This document shows, piece by piece, positions 10,924 to 23,959 of a DNA stretch of 64,000 nt. The notes under the pieces are model-generated. The model was not told where the DNA came from. It saw nothing but the letters and a program-made list of their open reading frames with translations, and made no database searches. The position numbers and the translations under genes are program-made. This DNA is from Combretum micranthum (lineage: Eukaryota > Streptophyta > Magnoliopsida > Myrtales > Combretaceae), in NCBI GenBank assembly GCA_024138025.1, contig JAMXBD010000636.1, positions 124,001 to 188,000 of the forward strand, read 5' to 3'. Every line of letters starts with the position of its first letter. Position 1 is the first letter of the stretch.

Positions 10924-11931
10924 TAGTGTTCAGATGGTTAATTAACAGCTGAATTAGGACATTTTTCCATACGTTCATGCATACATCCCGATCCCACTTC
11001 ACTTGACTTGACTTGTGACAGCAATAGCACACCTAGTTACCTCCTTTATCCTTGACTTCTACTTTTGCTAAACATTAAATAATTTAACTAGGTTTTTACA
11101 TAGAAGCCTTTAAATTACTAATTAGCTTTAGAACTTGTTGCCCTAAGGTGATTTACTTAATAGGATATTAAATAGTTTTCATACCAAAATCACTATTTTT
11201 AGAAGGATATGGCGGGACATAGGATAGCTCAAAGGGTTAATACGCATTTGGTACCTAAATTTTTTGTGTAAATTACATCGAAAGGTATGAACATTTGATG
11301 ATAAGTTTGTTTAAGATACCAATATTTCTAGTATTTAAAAGAAGAATCAATGTTTAATGATAAATTCATTTAAAGTATCAACATTTGAAAAAGTTATTTG
11401 CAAAGTGAGTCAAATAAAGTATTAATAATTGACCACTAATTAAAATTAGAAAATATAACTAAAGTTAAATAAAACATTAAAACATTTTGCAAAATGTTAA
11501 TTCATTGTTTTAACCATTCAAAATATTAATATCTTAATTGAAATTACCCCCAAATGTTGATACTAAATTAACTAAACTTTTCTCAAATGTATAATTAAAT
11601 ATCTAAATTTTAAGACGATCAATTTAATATGAAACAAAATATTTTTTTTTTCATTAATACAACATTAACTAACAGAGTTAACTTTCTTTTGCTAAGCTAA
11701 CACTCTTAGTGAATGTGGCAATGATATTGTCATGTATCTAATGAAAAACTACAAAATTACATAATTAATCAAGCGAATGAACACTCATTGTATAATTAAA
11801 CAATTAAGTATAAGCAGATCAATTGCAAGCAATTTTATTATGTATGGTAATCCACTTGCTTAATTGTCAAAATTTTTAGTTTTTTTTTTCTTGTTAGCTA
11901 CTTGACAAGTGTTGCTTCATCATTTACTAGG
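10924..11931. other. Intergenic DNA with a partial copy of the local non-coding repeat
   Basis: The stretch 10990-11230 matches 18860-19095 and 23235-23460, with shared blocks such as ACTTGTGACAGCAAT, TTAGCTTTAGAACTTG and CCTAAGGTGATTTA. The remainder is AT-rich with no coding signal. Confidence 0.5.
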
Positions 11932-12778
11932 TAGGGGTGGGCAAAAAAACCAACTGAACCGAACCAATCCAAATAAAAAAATGGTTTTTTTTAATGGTTT
12001 GGTTTAAAAATTTTCCAATCTAAACCAATCCATAAAACCGAACCATATTGTTTGAGAAAAATATAATAATATTTTACTATATATTCATATGATTTCATTT
12101 GATATTTTATATTTGATGAACATTGATTAAAATTACTTGTTCATTTTTTAATTTTTTTAGTCTCATAATATTTATTTTTTTGTTGATGATGAATTTTTTT
12201 TTAATTGTTTTTTAATAGCTTTTAACTTTATAAAGTAAGGAATTTATTTATTCAGCTATAAACTCTTATTATGTCTTAATTGTTTAATATATTTTGTCAA
12301 TGGATCATTTTATTTGTTGATAAATTTTGTTGATAGATGATTTTTTATTTTAGCTAAATTTTGGTAGATAATTGACTTGATGGTTTTATTAAAAACTATA
12401 AATTATGACTTATTATGTATTAGTCGGTGAATGTATTTTATTGGTGGATAACGATTTTATAGAAAATATAGATTAAAGTATAATGAATTCTTATAACATT
12501 TTGTTGTGGTTTATAATATAAACTCTGTAAAATGATATAAATATTTAAGTATCTACAAAAACGTAAAAAAAAAATAGAACAAAGAAAATTTTTACTTAGA
12601 ATTTTGATTTAATCCGTAATCCAAACCGAACCAAACCGTTATTTAATGGTTTAAAAATTTTCTAATCCGACCAAACCATTACTTTATGATTTGGTTTGAG
12701 ATGGGAAAAAAAAAAAAAAACCCAAACCATAATTGGTTTTAGGAAAAACCGAATCAAACCGATCTGTGCCCACCTCTA
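11932..12778. mobile_element. Non-autonomous hAT-type DNA transposon
   Basis: The left end is TAGGGGTGGGCAAAAAAACC. The right end, reverse complemented, is TAGAGGTGGGCACAGATCGG, giving an inverted terminal repeat of the form TAGRGGTGGGCA. Flanking 8-mers are TTACTAGG (11924-11931) and TTACTATG (12779-12786), an 8-bp target duplication with one mismatch, as expected for hAT. Subterminal AACCGAACC/GGTTTGGTTT words are typical. It has no transposase ORF. Confidence 0.8.
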
Positions 12779-12786
12779 TTACTATG

Positions 12787-14298
12787 AATGCTAATTTAGC
12801 AAACTAGATTGCATTTATTGCTGAGTGGTGGTAATGAGCGCAAAATTTTTTATTAAGTATTAAATTGACTACTTTAAAATATAGGTAGTTACTTGTACAT
12901 CTAGGAAAAAGTTGAGATACCAAACATGATATCAGCCCAAGTGCAAAAGCAGAACAGTCTTCGAGAAAAATGAAAAAGAGAGAAAAAGTGCTAGAGAAAA
13001 ATTAAAACAATGGTTAAAAATGTCAAAATAGAAATGTTTAGAGAATTCGGTGGAATGGCTGAGGTTTGACTAACCCAGATTAACCTAAAAAGGGTTCAAT
13101 GAGAATATGGTAACTTTTCCTGTAACTTATTTCCTGTTCATTGAGGGCTTAATCGTATTTTCTATTACACGGGCCATCATGAATTTAAAAATTATTGGAG
13201 AAATCATGTGTTGTCTTAATATTTCTATCACACATTTAACTAGAGCAGATACTACAGGTGGCAAATTATTTTATGAGTCAAGTCTTTGGCTTTGTATTAA
13301 TTTCATTGATGTCAACTCATCTAAGTTGGCAAATTCTAATATGTCTACAACATAGTTACATCAGTCTCATACATGTTTCATTCACGGATGGTTCGGATTT
13401 AAACGATCTTCTACATCACATATAAATGTTTTTGAGTAGTGTAAACGGACCGCAGTGGTCCTGAATAAATGGCTTCCAGTATTAATTTCTACTCTTAGTT
13501 CTTATTGTTTTCTAAGTCTACGGAATGTCACTTGTTGTTTTGAACTTATATCAAGAAGATTCTGGATATCTGTTGTTTGATTTTTCTCAATAAGCAAAGA
13601 AAAATGCATGGATAATTATAAAAATTAATACTTTCAGTGAAGCCAAATGAAGCTCTACTACTATTTTATTGTCTTGGGTTTTCTTCTTAGTAGCTTTTTA
13701 TAATTTTATAGTCTTTTATAGACTTAGAAAGCATTTGATTGCAAAAACGGATAGAATAAGGAGGATTGTACACCACAATATAAGAAGTATTGAACGGTTC
13801 AATTCTCTTGTACCATATTTGGTTTGCAAAGTATTAGACGATACTAGACGGTACCAGACAAAACTTTTACTAAAAGATTTGACATTTATCCAGTTCTAAT
13901 ATTTTTATACCATGAAATATAATGGACAAAAATTTTAAGTTTTGTTCAGTCTCATGGAGAGAGTTGTATCCGATCCTAACTACATTTATGAACCAAACAT
14001 GATATAATGATCTTTGTCCAATTCAGTACTATGAAAAATTATGCAACCATATGTTACCTTATCCACCAAGTTTATTCCATTTATGGTTAATAATAGCAAT
14101 TCTACTACGTTTTCAGACAACTGGGGTTTCTTTCTCCACCTAAAACAAGGTTGTGACATGCTTGTGCATAATCTCTTATTGATTAGTGGAAATATTTTAA
14201 TAAAAAGAATTGGGATATAAAAACTTCATCCACTTATTGTTATTCATTGAAGTAATGATAAGAATACACTGGGATAACAGTTAGTATAATATTAAAAT
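12787..14298. other. Intergenic DNA with a copy of the local repeat
   Basis: About 13286-13500 is one copy of the locally amplified segment also found near 18610, 21040, 21290, 22970 and 25480 (shared words GATGTCAACTCATCTAAGT, GGATGGTTCGGATTTAAA). A block at about 13022-13065 (AAATAGAAATGTTTAGAGAA) also recurs at 23500-23540. No gene is seen; the short open frames here have no recognisable domain. Confidence 0.5.
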
Positions 14299-17200
14299 TG
14301 TAAACCCCAAATTTTTGGAATCGGTTTAAGCCTAAAACCCTAAATCGGAAGTCAACCGGAGCTCTAATGGTCAACAAAACCCTAGTTAGACGTAATAGCT
14401 TAAGTGCGGCACTCTCGAATAAGAAACTCGGTGAGGATAAGTAGAAGTTTAGAATGTAGAATAGCGCGGATTATCTAAGGCAACATAAAAAGATCAAATT
14501 AGTAAAACACAACTCGTCTCGAACCCAATCAGACATGGTTCTTGAGAAACGTTTCCGAAACCTCGAAATAGTAAAAATATTCCGAATACACCGTTAGAAT
14601 AGTAAAAATATAAGGTTTCAAAATATCAATTTCGTAATTTTTTGATAAGTAAAAATAACAGATATCACATTTATACACGTATTTTCTTACTACCAGTACT
14701 TTATTTAGATCTATCTTACATTCACTATTCTTTATATTCAACACTATTCTTTTATCTCTACTTTTTCTTACACCTACTTTTAACACTCATAACCTATAAA
14801 CTTTACTTTTTATCTTTCATAACTTTATTTCACATCTACCTTACATATTACATCTTTTATTAACAAAAATAAAAAAAAAAATAAAATCTCTTCCCTCTCT
14901 CCATCAAGTGGCCGATGCCGCCCACCCCCCCCCCTCTCTATCTTCCTCAATTTGTTTCAATTTTTATTTATTTTAATCATACAAAATCCCTCCATATTTT
15001 CCTATAAATACCCCCTCCTCTTTCACTTCTTTCACACATTTACTACCCACAAATTCTTACAAAAACTCTCCTAAAATCTCCTCTCAAAAATCTATCAAAA
15101 TATCCTCCCAAAACTCTATCAAATTTATTTCAAAACCACTTCTACTACAACTAAAACCCATAACCACATAACAATACCAAAATCTTCTTTATGTAACCAT
15201 TCCATATTACTTTCTTTCTTCTCATGTCATGTAACTTTACATGGCCATAGTGTGAGTTTCTAAAGACTAAATATTATGGAAGCTACATTATGTTCATGTA
15301 TTGTTTTGTTTATGAAAATTTATTTATGTTTATGTTATTATTTTTATTCATATTATTGTTACTATATATAAGTTATTATTTATATATATATCATATTCTT
15401 TAGGTATATAAGCTCACTTACAATTTATTTATTTTATGCAATTTATTTATTTATTTATTAATTCCATAGCAATTTATTTACTTATTCCTTGTTATTTTAA
15501 GACTAGTCTCTAGTTTTAGACTTATCCTCATCAAGTTAAAACAAGTTTTTCTTTCTTTCATTTTATTTTTATTTTGGGACTAGTCTACTTCTTAGTGCGG
15601 GAGCCTTGAAAAAGCTAAGACTCCAATATTGATCTTATTAGCTATGTTATCTTGCTTGCTATTATTTTCTCATAATTCATGTTCATTTAAATTATTGTCC
15701 AAAGTTTCAAGTTCTAAAAATAATTGACATAAGATCTATGGTTTAAACAAAAATAAAGTTATCTCTTTTCAAGATACAAAAGGAACCCATTAAAATTTTA
15801 GAAACCACTTTTACTATAAAAAGTTTCTAAAGTCACATATTGTTTTACTTTGTTTTTATAAAGAAATAAATTTTTATGCATTGATGATTTCTATGAAAAA
15901 CATAAAACATGAGGAAAGGATGAGAAATTTTCAAATAAAGATTTTTGCAAACAAATAGACAAAGGAATTTGTATAGGAAAAATAAATGGGAAAAATAGCA
16001 TATTTTTGTAAAAACTCCAAAATAGTATTAATATAAAACTTAGCAAGAAGAAAATTTATTTTCAAAAGGTTATTTGGAAATATATATATATATATATATA
16101 AGCCAACATAAAACATTTTTAAAAGATGAAAGAAACAAAATATTCATTTCAAGGGGTTTACAAACATGAATTCTTGTAAACTATATTTTTTCTTAAAACT
16201 CCAAAACCGACATAATTTTACTTGAGCAAAATGAATGGACAACAAAGATTTGAGCATGAATAAATATGAGCTAAGTAACCATAAAATGAGAAATTTTCAA
16301 CTATATAGATAACTAAGTATTTATCGAACAAATTTTGATTGATTAAACCAAAGTTGTTTTTGTATTGGAAAATCTGTGGCGAATTTTTCCGCACTGTTTC
16401 GGAGCCTATATGACCTTGTTTATTAAAAATAATTTTGGAAATGGGTAGATCTTTTCAAGCAGGTAGGAATCGGTATATTATATGCGCGATTCCGAGTTAA
16501 AATAACTAAGTTATGACCATTTTAAGTTGGAACATTCCTTTATACGAACTTTAACGTTCTTTTGACATTGTTTTGCCAAAATTCAAGAAAATCATCAATA
16601 AATACTCATTGTAAGTATTTTCTTTGGCTAGGTGACTCCGAGGAAGGATACCTATATCCCGGAGGTTATTTCGATTAAGAAGAGTGTGTGAACGACTCAT
16701 CCGCGTAGAGGAATAGTCGACATGGCATCGTGAGTTTATTTCGCTTGAATGCTATACTTGTTGTGCTTGTAAATTAGTTGCATTAGAATTAAGAAAAGAT
16801 AAATGGATATGTATGTAAATCTATTATTTGAAAGAATCCTAAGAATATCGATGCCGGAATTGGTTTAAATGATTGTTTAGTTTAACACTTGCTTTGTATG
16901 AAATTCTTTGATCGCCTTAAATTTGATAATAATAATACTATTATGATATTATAATAAATGGATTCATGCATACCACGAAGTGAGTCACATCGCATTTTGG
17001 GTTATTATCCTTGGGTGAGAAGAATAGTAAGCTCATGTCGAAAGCAACACTTCGCGGAAGATCCAAAAGCGATTGCTTGGCGGTGTTATGGAAAAAGGAA
17101 ATGCTTGGCGGAAGATCGAAAGCAAGGCTCAATTCAAGTAGACTTCATGTGCTTGGCGATATTGATAGAAAGCATAAAACTTTTTATTAAAAACTACTTG

Positions 17201-17787
17201 TTTGAGGTTATGTATCACCAAACCCCGAATGGAGGGCGCAAATCGATTCAACATATAGTTCCCGGAAAACTATATGCCTTGATTACCCACGTGTATGTTG
17301 CATCCCATTTGTTTGTTTAATTAACTTGTTTGAAACTTTGTTACAAGAAGTTATTTATGGAAATAATTTTCACTAAGTCTGTTAGTTTATACCCCCATAG
17401 ATATCTTTTGTAGTTTTCCTATTTATAGTTAAGGCCACGAGGACCTTGCAATCAGGTAATTTCTTTTGGATAAATGAAATTTTAAATAAAGTGTAGCATT
17501 AGTATTGATGTACAAATATTCTTGTAATAGATTAGCGATCAAGGGGAAATATCCCTAAGTTTGTAAAGATCATTGTTATAAGTGAATGATTATTATGAAT
17601 CCTCTTTTCTTAATATGTTATTATATCTTCTTAAGCTTCATAAATCCATATATGGTCCTCTAAAATTGTGAAAGCATGCCTTACACTTAATATAAAAGCT
17701 TTTGGGAATGGCTAAGGTTGTTATACTTAAACTTTAATATTGAGTGTGGTGGACTGTCACGTTTAGGGTACTCTTTGGGGCGTGACA
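14299..17787 (+). mobile_element. Solo LTR, 3,489 bp (Ty3/gypsy type)
   Basis: It starts TGTAAACCCCAAATTTTTGG and ends TTTGGGGCGTGACA. It is bounded by a perfect 5-bp target duplication AAAAT (14294-14298 and 17788-17792). There is no internal coding region, primer-binding site or second LTR, so this is a solo LTR left by recombination between the two LTRs. The TATA box at 15003-15010 (TATAAATA, followed by a CT-rich leader) sets the sense strand as +. Short repeats built around GCTTGGCG and GCGGAAGATC lie at about 17050-17160. The terminal words resemble those of the 1-740 and 5-kb LTRs. Confidence 0.88.
15003..15010 (+). promoter_or_regulatory. TATA box of the solo LTR
   Basis: TATAAATA is followed by CCCCCTCCTC and then TTCACTTCTTTCACAC, the kind of pyrimidine-rich start region seen in plant LTR promoters. 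It places U3 at about 0.7 kb and R-U5 at about 2.75 kb. Confidence 0.55.
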
Positions 17788-18139
17788 AAAATCATTAGTT
17801 ATATACCACTAGGCTTTTACCAAGGACAACTATGATTTCACTTGAACTTTTGAAAACATATATACCTATTTACCAAATTGTCACCAAAACCCCCCACCCA
17901 CAACCATCTTTTTATTCCTCGATGAAGCATAATAACCATTGAAAAGTTAATATAGTATGGCATCTTCAAAATTGGAGCTATGAGCTTGCAAGAGTCCACT
18001 TTTTAATAGTATAAAGTGTAATTTTATTTATCTTACTTAGTTCAATTCTTTAAATGAATAAGACCATAGTAGAATTGCTAGTATTAATGATAAATGAAAT
18101 AAAATCGTAATAGAAACTTTATATCATTTCGTGTTATTT
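17788..18139. other. Intergenic DNA, no feature seen
   Basis: AT-rich sequence next to the solo LTR. No coding signal or clear repeat was recognised. Confidence 0.4.
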
Positions 18140-19098
18140 AATTGATGAAAAATAATCATAGCAAGTTGATCGACCGAACCTCCTACGTGATGCATTGACA
18201 TACTCTTCAATTCATTCTTGGAGACAACATAGTCAAGCGGAGAAAGATTGTGAATAGTATTCTTGTATCAGTTGATAAGAAAATATTTAGAGCTTTTGGA
18301 AAACTATTGTCAATATAGAAAACTTCATTTTCCAGTGTGGAAATTTTGTTATTTCTATATTATTTTATTAATAATGTAAAGTACAGCAGTTAAAAAGATG
18401 TCTCCTTAAAGTGATGATTGTAAACTCACTTGAAAGAGGTTCACCTGCATGCTTAAAATACTGCAAGATGACATATTTTTGAAACATTGAACAAATGTTT
18501 TTGAGGGTTAAGGATAAAAAGGGTTGTACCATGATGTGTGTTCCATGTCGAAATTTGATAATCTCGAATAATCTATCAACCTCTAGATGAAAGACTATCA
18601 ATTTCAATTCATCTAAGTCTTCGGCTCTATATATCGTTTAGGCCAATGCAATTATAGAGCCCTGTCTACGTCAATTCAGCTTTGATGTGTCCACAAAATG
18701 GGTCTTCAACAGCATTTGATAACACGCCATAACGTCAAATGTAAATGCTTCGAACAGCGTATATAGACCGCAATGCTGAATAAATAAGTTCGTTTCTTGA
18801 GCAAGTCTCTGCTACTTGTTAGATGGGTAGAGGCCTTAATTTTTGTATCATTTTTTCTTTATAAATTACTTGACTTGTGATAGCAATGCACTTCTTGCTA
18901 AAATTAATTTAGCTTGCTTATAATCCTGAGTTTGATTAAATTATTTAATGAGGTTTCTTGTGTAGAAACCATTAAATTACTGGTTAGCTTCAGAACTTGC
19001 CATCCTAAGGTGGTTTATCTAATAGGAATTTTTATAGTTTTCTTACCAGAAATGCTATCAATAAAAGAATCAGGCTGGACATATTATAGATTAATAGA
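18140..19098. repeat. Local non-coding repeat, copy M1
   Basis: It matches 22450-23460 in the same orientation, about 4.3 kb away. Shared blocks include CAAGTTGATCGACSGA, GTGATGCATTGACATACTC, ATTTAGAGCTTTTGG, ACAGCAGTTAAAAAGATGTC, TCTTCGGCTCTATATATC and CCTAAGGTGGTTTATCTAAT. Indels separate the copies. No coding content was recognised. Confidence 0.65.
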
Positions 19099-20119
19099 AA
19101 AACAGTCTCCAAGGAATTTACAGAACAGAGGGTTAAAAAAAAAAAAACGTTGTAGATTCTTCATAATTCTTACTATTGTAGATATTACAGTCTCCAAGGA
19201 AATTAAATATTTTAGGAAAACTTAAACCATTGTAGTACAGGTTGTGAATTTGTTATTTATAGCTATTGCTCATAGATTCTTTGTAATTCTTACTACATCC
19301 AAATGATATAGACTAATTTATGGCTGCCATTCGAATACTATGATCCATAGATGCCATGGATAGGTGAGTTCTCTATGATTAATACATTGTTTGTGTGTGT
19401 TGTTTAGCTTGACTCTCGAGAGACCAATCATTGACTCTCTAGGAACAAATTGTATATATAATCAACACAAACAAGCAAAAACCTAAAATGCTAAGCAATG
19501 GATTTTCGTCGTTTATTTCAAATTCATATAGTGTGTAAATGCTTGTTAAATTTCATATTTTTCAACATATTACTAAGTCTTTTCTGGTTCCATTTGTAGT
19601 TTCCTTTACATTTCCTAGAGATCTTCCGTAATTTCTTAAATATATTCCTTACTTGTAGTTTTCTCGATATAAAATTATGTTTTTCTTTGTTCATAATTTT
19701 CCTACTAGGCCCCCAGGATCGTGACATCTATTCTCATTTTCGGAATAGGCAAAAACGATACAGAGAAAATTAGCATGGGCAATTAGAATAATTAATACGT
19801 GAAGTAAAGCCACAATGTCCATAGATATACGCTTTTAAAGTGTTTCAAAGGTGGGTTTACGGGAAAATAAAGAGGTCTAAAAGTGATTTGGTTTCTATTC
19901 ATTACAATAGAATGTGTTGTGGGGAAGATGAAGGTGACTTGGTTACTATCTTACAGTAGTGCTGGATTTCTTCTAAGTAGCTTTCAGTTTTGAGAGTAAG
20001 TTAACCTTATTATACATCATTCATATGCGGTCTTTTTTTATTGTAAGTTAAATTCTTTGTCTGCTGATGGTGTTGTTAATGATTATAAATTCATTTAGAT
20101 TAATATTTAAGTGATTTTA
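19099..20119. other. Intergenic DNA, no gene seen
   Basis: AT-rich, with short low-complexity runs (for example A-rich at 19135-19148). Nothing resembling a conserved gene or a clear element end was found. Confidence 0.4.
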
Positions 20120-21245
20120 TCGGAAGTTAGCGTTGATTAGAAATGAAGAAAGTATTATACAGATTGTGCCTCGGAACAAATAATTTTTCCCATAAATAGT
20201 GTTGTACATTAAAGTGTGGCAATTAGGTAAGTCATTATTATCTCAAATTATGGAAGTTACTGTTAAGTGAAATCGGTACTATTTAGAGCTTTTAAAGAAC
20301 TATTGTCCACAAAGTCAAGATACAAAACTTCATTATCCGTTGTGAAATTTTAGGTTTTGCCATATTATTCTTGAAAAATTCATGCTAATAGATATAGTTT
20401 ATTAAATTTATTCTATAACGCTTCCAACGCCAAGATAGAAAGCTTCCAAAGTACAGCAAATTTAACCAGCTAGATGTTCTAAAATTTTACGCTAATGGAT
20501 ATGGTTTATGCTATTAAATTTATTCTATAATGCTCTCCTTTACTTATAGGCTGGACTTTGACAAAGACCCATCAATTGGACGACTTTATTAAATTTGACT
20601 ATAATAAGTGTGCGTAATTCATACTTATGATCTCCTGATTTGATCTACAACCATCTGATCTAATAATTAAACTTGTAGATATAATGTGATTTATTATATT
20701 TACTATCTAATACTTTGTCAACTTGTGGCCGAGACTTTGACAAAGGCTCATCAAATGGACAATTTAATTGAATGGAGCATAAAGAGTACACATTGATTCA
20801 AACTTATGACCTATTTACACCAAAAAATACGAAAGACATACTATTCACAATTCTAGAGCATAATATTGATTCCTAATTAATTATGGGTTTCATCGTTGTT
20901 TTGTAATTCATTAAGAAATAATGTGATTTCTATGCTTTTGTCATCCTATTGTGTTGACGCTTGTTATGATATTTTTTCACATCTTTTATGTATTAACCTC
21001 TGGACTAAAGACTACTAGCTGCAAATTATTTATGTCAAGTATTGATATGGACCTGTATATGTCGGTCCAACTCCAATATGTCTTCTTTTGAGCTGCGTAT
21101 ATGGACCGCAATGCTTAATAATGGCTTCAATTATATTGATGAATTTATCTTGGGTCCATTTCTTCCTCAATCACTTTCTTTGGGTAGGTATCTATTGCTT
21201 GGTAATAAAGAAGGGTCTACCTTTTGCATCATTTTTCTTTTATAA
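20120..21245. repeat. Local non-coding repeat, copy M2 (diverged)
   Basis: It shares with copies M1 and M3 the blocks CGGAAGTTA, CTATTTAGAGCTTTT followed by AACTATTGTCC, an 'ACCTATTTACACCA' block at about 20800 (22780 in M3), and the AGCTGCGTATATGGACCGCAAT block at about 21090-21115. It is more diverged than M1 is from M3. Confidence 0.55.
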
Positions 21246-21284
21246 AACGTCCTCTTGAAATTTTAACTTCAGAAAATTTAATTA

Positions 21285-21490
21285 AAGCTTTCGGCTTTGC
21301 ATTAATTTCATGATGTCGACAATCAAAGTCAGTCAACTCCAATATATCTGTAAAATCGTTCTACATCATGTGATAGATGGTTCCGATTTCAACAATATAT
21401 CGACATCAGATAAAAATGCTTCCGGGAACTGTAGACTGACCAGAATCCAGAATAGATTGGCATGAGTAATTGAAGAGAGGTCAGTCTTCC
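21285..21490. repeat. Copy of the short local repeat core
   Basis: It shares with 13286-13500 and 25480-25740 the series TTAATTTCATGATGTCGAC, AGTCAGTCAACTCCAATAT, CTACATCATGTGATAGATGG and TAAAAATGCTTC. It is followed by a shared CTTTATGAATTACCT block also present at 25710-25730. Confidence 0.5.
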
Positions 21491-22449
21491 AGTATTATGT
21501 TTCCTTTATGAATTACCTTCTTAAGAATTTAGGTAACAGTATTATTTGAAATCATGAAAGTGCAAAACTTTTGTTTCTAACTAAAAAGATCTCAAAACCT
21601 TTAAGAATTATGAAAAAAATTATGGTTTGAGTTACGCTCTGCTAAAACCTTATCAATAATTTGCATGATTGTTTTAATCAATGGATCTTTGTAGTTGCTG
21701 TTATTATTCTGATACGGACGTGTTACTTCGTATCAAAATTGCCACAATTTTGGAGATTACTAGGAGAGAAATTGCATGGAACATTGTCTTTCCTTTTTAC
21801 TGTTAATTTGTGAATATTGAACTATACTATGACTTGCTATTCTTCAGGATCTGTATGTCAGGGTCGGTCCTCTGTATCACTGGGAAGTTGATTATTGAAT
21901 TTGTATGATTCTTTTTACTAAATTTATGAAAGTGCTCGTATCATGCATATGAAATTTATTGATCTAATATCATCAAGTAATTATCCAAAATGGCTTTGCA
22001 TCTTGATCTTGGCGAAAGAAAATGGAAATTCAGATCATTGTGCTCTTCGATGACTCCTCTTCTTTATGCACTCGGTAATTTAGTTGTCTTTGATTAGATA
22101 TCTCTTGGTGTGTATCTCAATTCATTAGAGAAATCACATGGATTCCATATTTCATTTATCTGAACGTACAAAAGGTTTTTTATTAGATACTCTCCCATCT
22201 TGTTTAAATCATCATTTGAACTGGAGATTATTGAAGGCAAATTATCTAAATCAAGTCCTTAGCTCTGCATTTATTCAATGCCAACCCATTGATGTCGACT
22301 CGTTTAAGTCGGTCAACTATTCTGTGTGTACAAATTGGGTCTTCATTAATCTTTCATTTAATGGTTATGGATGTTCAATGACGAAACCTCAACACTGTCT
22401 TTCTTGGGTTCATTTAGGACCACACAAATTAATACCATTCCCCGTTAGT
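21491..22449. other. Intergenic DNA with a partial repeat core
   Basis: About 22260-22350 again shows the GATGTCGACTCGTTTAAGTC / GGTCAACT core of the local repeat. A 104-codon open frame (22138-22452) overlaps it but has no recognisable domain and is not kept in the other copies. Confidence 0.4.
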
Positions 22450-23460
22450 TAAGTGATGAAAAATGACCATATCAAGTTGATCGACGGATCATCTTCCTAT
22501 GTGATGCATTGACATACTCTCTTCCAGTCATCCTTGAAGACAACATAGATTCTCGGAAGTTACCATTAGTAAAGTGAAGAAAGATCGTGAAAATTATTCT
22601 CGTCTCCGTTGTTAAGAAACTATTTAGAGCTTTTGGGAAACTATTGTTGAAAGAGTCGACATAGAAAACTTCATTTTCCAGCGTGGAATTTTAGTTATTG
22701 CTATATTATTCTGTTAAGAATGAAAATTACAGCAGTTAAAAAGATGTCTCTAGAAAGTGATGATTGGATAATCTCGAATAACCCTATTTACACCAGAAAG
22801 TAAAAAAGACATAACTCTTCACAGTTCTAGATTAGCCTATGGATTCCTAATATATTATAGATTTCTATACTTCTGTCATTTTATCGTGCTAACAATTTTC
22901 ATTAGATATTTTTAATCTTGCAGATATCAACCTCTACATTAAAGACTATCAGCTTCAATTTATCCTAGTCTTCGGCTCTATATATCTTTTAGGCCACTGC
23001 ATTTATAGGGCCCTGCCTAAGTCGGTCCACCTTTGATATGTCTACAAAATAAGTCTTCATCAGCATTTTGTTTGAAGCGACAGATGGAGAGAGATCTTAA
23101 TCAGATATGTAAATGCTTCAAGCAGCGTATATAGACTTCAATGCCGAATAAATAAGTCTGTTTCTTGAGCAGGTCTCTACTACTTGGTAGATGGAGAGAG
23201 GTATTAATTTTTCTATCATTTTTTCTAAGTAAATTACTTGACTCGTGATAGCAATTACTTACCTTTATTATCGCTGCATTCTACTCCTGAGTTTTGATTA
23301 AATATCTTTTAGGCCAATGCATCTATAGGGCCCATTAAATTATTGGTTAGCTTTAGAACTTGTGATCCTAAGGTGGTTTATCTAATAGGAGTTTTGATGG
23401 CTTTCTTACCAGAAATGCTATCTATAAGAGAACCATGCAGGACATATTACAGATCAATAG
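22450..23460. repeat. Local non-coding repeat, copy M3
   Basis: This is the direct-orientation match of 18140-19098 (see M1). It carries an additional internal block at 22780-22960 whose counterpart in M2 lies at 20800-21010, so the copies differ by rearrangement as well as by point changes. Confidence 0.65.
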
Positions 23461-23959
23461 TAGAATAGAACGTTCCATAATTAAATCTATGGTAGAAATT
23501 GCCAAAATAGAAGTCTTTAGAGAGTTTGGTGGAATTGTTAAAATTGATACTCTTTGGCCCATAATCCAACCCAAGTCAATTACAATTTCTATATTATAGA
23601 ATGCATTAAGGGGAGTTTCTAGAATTTGGTAGTTTGGATAATATTTTTGATGTTCATGATGAATATTCTTTGTATTCATAGGTAGTAGAAGATGATGACT
23701 TCTACAAAGTGCTTACATGGTAGGAAGATAATGAAGCATTTTCCGTGTATTCTATGCTTGTGTCATAAGGTTTAAAATAAGAGGAAAAGAAGAAAATTTT
23801 GGAGGTCTACTTAATGAGAAGTTTGAAAGTATTTGTACTAACAAGATGTTTATTGTAATCTTTTAGATAACATAGTTAAAATGTTTTAGAGACTACGTAG
23901 TAACCGTTGGATGAAGTCAATCTCAACCATCCACTAAGGAAGAGAAGATCTATAAATAG

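Noticed and set aside
16081..16100. (TA)n tract as a promoter
   Set aside because: Simple microsatellite in the R-U5 part of the solo LTR, far from the likely TATA box at 15003-15010.
22138..22452. 104-codon open frame in the local repeat array
   Set aside because: Not kept as an open frame in the related copies, and no domain or signal peptide pattern beyond chance.
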